45,941 nucleotides of DNA from an uncultured Oscillospiraceae bacterium (GTDB taxonomy: Bacteria; Bacillota; Clostridia; Oscillospirales; Ruminococcaceae), in the NCBI GenBank assembly GCA_934486875.1, contig CAKSPU010000012.1:1-45941 (forward strand). Direction: 5' to 3'. The first letter of the stretch is position 1. Each line of letters starts with the position of its first letter. The position numbers and the translations under genes were made by a program. The notes beneath the pieces were generated by a model, which saw only the letters and a program-made list of their open reading frames with translations, made no database searches and was not told the DNA's origin. Positions 42,607 through 45,941 of the stretch are shown here, piece by piece.

Positions 42607-43530
42607 ATGAAAAGCATCATAGATGAAATGATAAGCAGGATAACTCCGCCCGATATACGAAAGGTCTATCGTATCCACCGTGAGCTTATCCACCTCCTTG
42701 TCCGCACCGCAGCCACCGCCAAGGACGGACATTACGACAAGAACATAACCGCCTCCGACGGCAGAGCGATACCCGTCAGAGTTTATCCCCCCTCAATGCT
42801 CAGTCCCCGTAAAAGGGTGCTGGTGTTTTTCCACGGGGGCGGCTGGGTCATAGACGATATCGACAGATATCACAAGGTCTGCAAGCAGCTTTCAACCATT
42901 ACAGGCAGCTATGTTGTCTCCGTAAATTACCGCCTTGCCCCCGAGCATAAATATCCCGCAGGGCTTGATGACTGCTTTGAGGCTGCCGAAATGATATATA
43001 AATACGCCGTAAAAAGCGGCATATCCAAAAACGATATCATATTGATAGGTGACAGCGCAGGAGGAAATCTTGCGGCAGCCGTTGCCCTCAAAGCCCGTGA
43101 TACGGGAGCATTCCGTATCCGCAGGCAGATCCTCATATACCCCGCCACAGACTGCGAGTTCGGTGAGGACACTCCCTACAGATCATTCAGGGAAAACGGC
43201 AGGGGCTGTATCCTTACCGCCGACAGAATGCGTGGATATCTGGAGCTTTATCTTAATACCCCCGACGAAAAGAATGACCCGTACGTTGCCCCGATGAAAG
43301 CAAAGAGCCTTAAAGGAATGCCCGATACCCTTGTCATAACGGCGGAAAGATGTCCATTGAGAGATGAGGGTGAAGCACTTGCCAAAAGGCTTTACAAAAG
43401 CGGGGCACGGACAATGGCATTTCGCATAAAAAAAGCATACCACGGATTTTTCGCCACCGACCTGCAATTCAATCCCCACGCAAGGCAGACCGTGAGTATG
43501 ATAATGTATTTTCTCCGTCTGACAGACTGA
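42607..43530 (+). CDS. Alpha/beta hydrolase, HSL-type esterase
   Basis: 307 aa. HGGG oxyanion motif at 76-79 (FFHGGGWV), nucleophile Ser150 in GDSAGGN, and a catalytic His in KAYHGFF near the end. This is the hormone-sensitive-lipase-like esterase pattern. I chose ATG 42607 (ten bases from GAAAGG) over 42598. First gene of a triad with the acyltransferase and DUF6320 genes, so its substrate may be the acyl ester made or used by its neighbour. Confidence 0.9.
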   Translation: MKSIIDEMISRITPPDIRKVYRIHRELIHLLVRTAATAKDGHYDKNITASDGRAIPVRVYPPSMLSPRKRVLVFFHGGGWVIDDIDRYHKVCKQLSTITGSYVVSVNYRLAPEHKYPAGLDDCFEAAEMIYKYAVKSGISKNDIILIGDSAGGNLAAAVALKARDTGAFRIRRQILIYPATDCEFGEDTPYRSFRENGRGCILTADRMRGYLELYLNTPDEKNDPYVAPMKAKSLKGMPDTLVITAERCPLRDEGEALAKRLYKSGARTMAFRIKKAYHGFFATDLQFNPHARQTVSMIMYFLRLTD

Positions 43531-43555
43531 GAAATACTTTTCCCAAAGGAAAGGA

Positions 43556-44890
43556 ATGATGATATTGAGACGTGAGATGCACACCCCCTGGAGCCGTCTT
43601 GATAACGCCGCCAAAATTTTCCCCTCGACAGTGGAACGGTCGGACACGAGAGTGTTCCGATTTTCCTGCGAGCTTACCGACGATATAGACCCCGAGCTTT
43701 TGCAGAAAGCCGCCGAGAGAGCGGTGGAAAGCTACCCGAACTTCAATGCAGTGATGAAAAAGGGGCTTTTCTGGTATTATCTCGAAAGCACCGACTTAAA
43801 GCCCGTTGTCACCGAGGAAAATACCCCCGTCTGCGCCGCCATATACGAAGAAGATGTGCGCAGCCTGCTTTACCGTGTCACATACCGTAAAAGCAGGATA
43901 AACCTTGAGGTTTTCCACGTTCTTGCCGACGGAACTGGCGCACTGATGCTCCTTAAAACCATAGTTTACCGATACATCATCTATCGCTACGCCGACCTTT
44001 TCGATGAAAATGTTCCCACCCTTGACAATGACGGCTCATTTTCACAGAAAAATGCGGACAGCTTCTTAAAATATTACGACAAGACCAAGAAGCAGCGGAG
44101 CAAAAAAATGATAAAAGCCTTCCGTCTCCATACAGAAAGGCTTGATAACAACCGACTTTCGGCAATAGAGGGCTTTTCCTCAGTAAAAAGCGTCATAGCC
44201 GCCGCACATAAATATAAGACCACCCTCACCGTTTTTCTCACCGCCGTTTACATCAAGGCGCTGAGTATGGAAATGTCGCTGCAAAGCGTAAGGAAGCCCG
44301 TTGTAATAAATATCCCCGTAAATCTCAGGCAGTTTTTCCCCTCGGAGACCGCCAAAAATTTCTTCGGAATGATGTCCGTGCAGTACAGCTTCAGCGACCG
44401 TGACGGCACCTTGGACGACATAATCACTCAGGTAAGCGAGCAGTTTAAGGAGCAGCTCACCAAGGACAAGCTTGCCATAAGAATGAACAGCCTTGCCGCC
44501 CTTGAGCATAACCCCTTTGTCCGCATAGCCCCCCTGCCCCTGAAAAACCGAGTGCTCCGCATAGCCCGCCATATCACCGTAAAAAGTGAAACATCGGTCA
44601 TCTCGAATGTGGGCAGGATACAGATGCCCGAGGAGTTTGACGGCTTCATAAAAAGCTTTTCGGTATTCGTCAGCACGGGAAATATCCAGCTCAATATCTG
44701 CTCCTTCAACGATGTCCTGCAAATGGGCATAACCTCAGGCTATGCCTCCACCGATGTCCAGCGGAATTTTTTCAGACTGCTCACATCTCAGGACATCGAC
44801 GTGAGAATACGAAGCAATGATTCATATGCGGAAAGACCCGTTAAAGAGGAGGTAAGCGAAGAATGCAGCAGTGCGCAAAATGCAGAATAA
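43556..44890 (+). CDS. Condensation-like acyltransferase (alcohol acetyltransferase-type)
   Basis: 444 aa. The HxxxDG catalytic motif is HVLADG (His121-Gly126), followed by TGALMLL. A second conserved segment is VVINIPVNLRQFFPSETAKNFFG with the beta-strand bridge, and SVISNVGRI resembles the DFGWG-region counterpart. These define the chloramphenicol-acetyltransferase / condensation fold, and the gene is usually annotated as alcohol acetyltransferase. The last 28 nt overlap the DUF6320 gene. Acyl donor and acceptor are unknown. Confidence 0.85.
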   Translation: MMILRREMHTPWSRLDNAAKIFPSTVERSDTRVFRFSCELTDDIDPELLQKAAERAVESYPNFNAVMKKGLFWYYLESTDLKPVVTEENTPVCAAIYEEDVRSLLYRVTYRKSRINLEVFHVLADGTGALMLLKTIVYRYIIYRYADLFDENVPTLDNDGSFSQKNADSFLKYYDKTKKQRSKKMIKAFRLHTERLDNNRLSAIEGFSSVKSVIAAAHKYKTTLTVFLTAVYIKALSMEMSLQSVRKPVVINIPVNLRQFFPSETAKNFFGMMSVQYSFSDRDGTLDDIITQVSEQFKEQLTKDKLAIRMNSLAALEHNPFVRIAPLPLKNRVLRIARHITVKSETSVISNVGRIQMPEEFDGFIKSFSVFVSTGNIQLNICSFNDVLQMGITSGYASTDVQRNFFRLLTSQDIDVRIRSNDSYAERPVKEEVSEECSSAQNAE

Positions 44891-45522
44891 CCGTTGACGG
44901 CGACAAGGACCGCTGCCCCTTATGCCAGGGGGAGCTTACAGGCGAGCCCGAGCCCGAAATGTACCCTGAAATAAAAGAAAGCCGCTTTGAAAGCGACTTT
45001 CTCTTAAAGCTCATAGCCTTTATATCCATATCCGCCGCCGCAGTCTGCGTAGGCACGGATTTCATCATTTCAGGGGGGATAACCTGGTCTCTCATCTGTA
45101 TCGGCGGAATAATCTGCGCCTGGCTCACAACCTCAGTCGGCATCACCTACCGCAGACGAATACTCAAAAACATAACCTGGGAGCTTATCCTCATAACCTC
45201 GCTGTCGGTGATTTGGGATAAATTCACGGGCTGGCACGGCTGGTCTGTGGATTTCGTCCTGCCCTGCGCCAGCATATGCGCCGTGATATCTGTTTTCATC
45301 ATCGCAAAGGTGCTGAAAATGAAGTCGGGTGAGTATCTGCTGTACCTCGTGATCGGCGGATTTTACGGCTTCCTGCCCCTTATCTGCCTTATAGCGGGGC
45401 TGACGACAATAACCTACCCCACAGTAATATGCACCTGCCTCAGCATCATATTTATGGCAGCCCTGTTCCTTTTCAGAGGAAAGACCACCAAGGACGAAAT
45501 GGAGCGGCGGTTTCATCTTTGA
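44863..45522 (+). CDS. DUF6320 zinc-ribbon membrane protein
   Basis: 219 aa. An N-terminal zinc ribbon (Cys4, Cys7, Cys18, Cys21: CAKC ... CPLC) precedes six membrane helices (about 48-210). The gene is commonly found after the acyltransferase above, as here. GAGGAGG lies upstream of ATG 44863. It may anchor or regulate the acyltransferase at the membrane; that role is inferred. Confidence 0.8.
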   Translation: MQQCAKCRITVDGDKDRCPLCQGELTGEPEPEMYPEIKESRFESDFLLKLIAFISISAAAVCVGTDFIISGGITWSLICIGGIICAWLTTSVGITYRRRILKNITWELILITSLSVIWDKFTGWHGWSVDFVLPCASICAVISVFIIAKVLKMKSGEYLLYLVIGGFYGFLPLICLIAGLTTITYPTVICTCLSIIFMAALFLFRGKTTKDEMERRFHL

Positions 45523-45578
45523 TTTTCTTTCGTGTCAGAATTTTTTTGTATGATATGCCTGATAAAGCTCAGTTTTCA

Positions 45579-45624
45579 AGTCCCGAATAAGCAACCTGCT
45601 TATTCGGGATTTTTATTTTTTTGG
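45579..45624 (+). terminator. Terminator of the esterase-acyltransferase-DUF6320 operon
   Basis: TCCCGAATAAGCA pairs with TGCTTATTCGGGA across a short loop and is followed by TTTTTATTTTTTT. Confidence 0.9.
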
Positions 45625-45742
45625 GGTGATTTTTTTGTGCAAGTCTACAAAAATCCGAAAAAATAGTTTATAATGAAAGAAAATGCTTTTTTTCTGACAT
45701 TTATTTTATGACAGAGTATCACAAAAAAAGGAGAAGCAATAT

Positions 45743-45941
45743 ATGTACGATGAAATTGTAAGCAGATATTACAATGTAATTCTGAATTACTGCAAATATA
45801 AACTGAATTGGAACAAAACGGCTGCTGAGGATATAACGCAGGAAGTGTTTTTTGTTCTGTACAGAAAACGGAATCACCTGAAAATGGGAGACAACATAAA
45901 GCTGTGGCTTTATCGAGCCGCAGATAATCAGATAAAGGCAT
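45743..45941 (+). CDS. ECF-type RNA polymerase sigma factor, 5' part
   Basis: Runs off the window; the first 66 residues are visible. MYDEIVSRYYNVILNYCKYK ... AAEDITQEVFFVLYRKRN matches sigma-70 region 2 (DLVQETF-type core motif), and KLWLYRAADNQI the following helix. AAAAGGAGAAG precedes ATG 45743. A TATAAT at 45669-45674 has only a poor -35. No anti-sigma gene is visible. Confidence 0.85.
   Translation, partial: MYDEIVSRYYNVILNYCKYKLNWNKTAAEDITQEVFFVLYRKRNHLKMGDNIKLWLYRAADNQIKA

Overview
The window looks like chromosomal DNA from a spore-forming Gram-positive of the class Clostridia, most likely a Ruminococcus-type member of the Oscillospiraceae. Supporting signs are strong GGAGG ribosome-binding sites, many sigma-A promoters with 16-18 bp spacers, U-tract terminators, an HPr kinase gene, sporulation genes (ylbJ, yqfC, yqfD), an L27 protein with the Firmicutes N-terminal extension next to its protease Prp, and families common in gut and rumen Clostridia (DUF6320, DUF4186, RNHCP, GLUG). 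This is inferred from gene content; no 16S gene is present.

Layout. 1-629: no coding capacity, but a set of diverged hairpin repeats ending in an intrinsic terminator, probably the 3' part of a repetitive structured RNA. 738-5930: an operon of two dynamin-like GTPases flanking an M48-like protein whose three zinc ligands are all substituted. 5719-6737: two palindromic MITE-like elements, one supplying the stop codon of a YopX-like gene. 6810-10629: RNHCP protein, tRNA-Arg(CCT), branched-chain aminotransferase, DUF3592 and DUF4186 proteins, rhomboid protease. 10691-12043: a second MITE-like family, then rpmA-prp-rplU on the minus strand. 12243-14282: Y-family polymerase with a YolD-like partner. 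14313-18598: AraC regulator, flavin reductase, and mnmA, a membrane protein, a HAD phosphatase and an unlisted 57-aa gene. 18601-27535: ABC-F ATPase, an MMPL transporter coupled to a 1247-aa surface protein, and a lipoprotein. 27665-32200: a Ytr-like ABC exporter operon under a GntR repressor and an atypical orphan response regulator, with a repeat-rich operator. 32306-35320: hprK, a PHP phosphatase and murB, then a truncated gene and the third MITE copy. 35413-39510: formate/nitrite-type channel, Cys-rich small protein, ylbJ, yqfC-yqfD, yajC. 39672-41011: a lineage-specific protein that seems to start at AUA. 41093-45522: membrane protein, then an esterase / acyltransferase / DUF6320 triad. 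45743 to the edge: the start of an ECF sigma factor.

Most of the window is housekeeping. The best candidates for something undescribed are the repetitive RNA at the left edge, the dynamin / pseudo-peptidase / dynamin operon, and the mosaic MITE-like families. The multi-CTGTA operator, the apparent AUA start and the MMPL plus coiled-coil surface protein pair are also worth testing.
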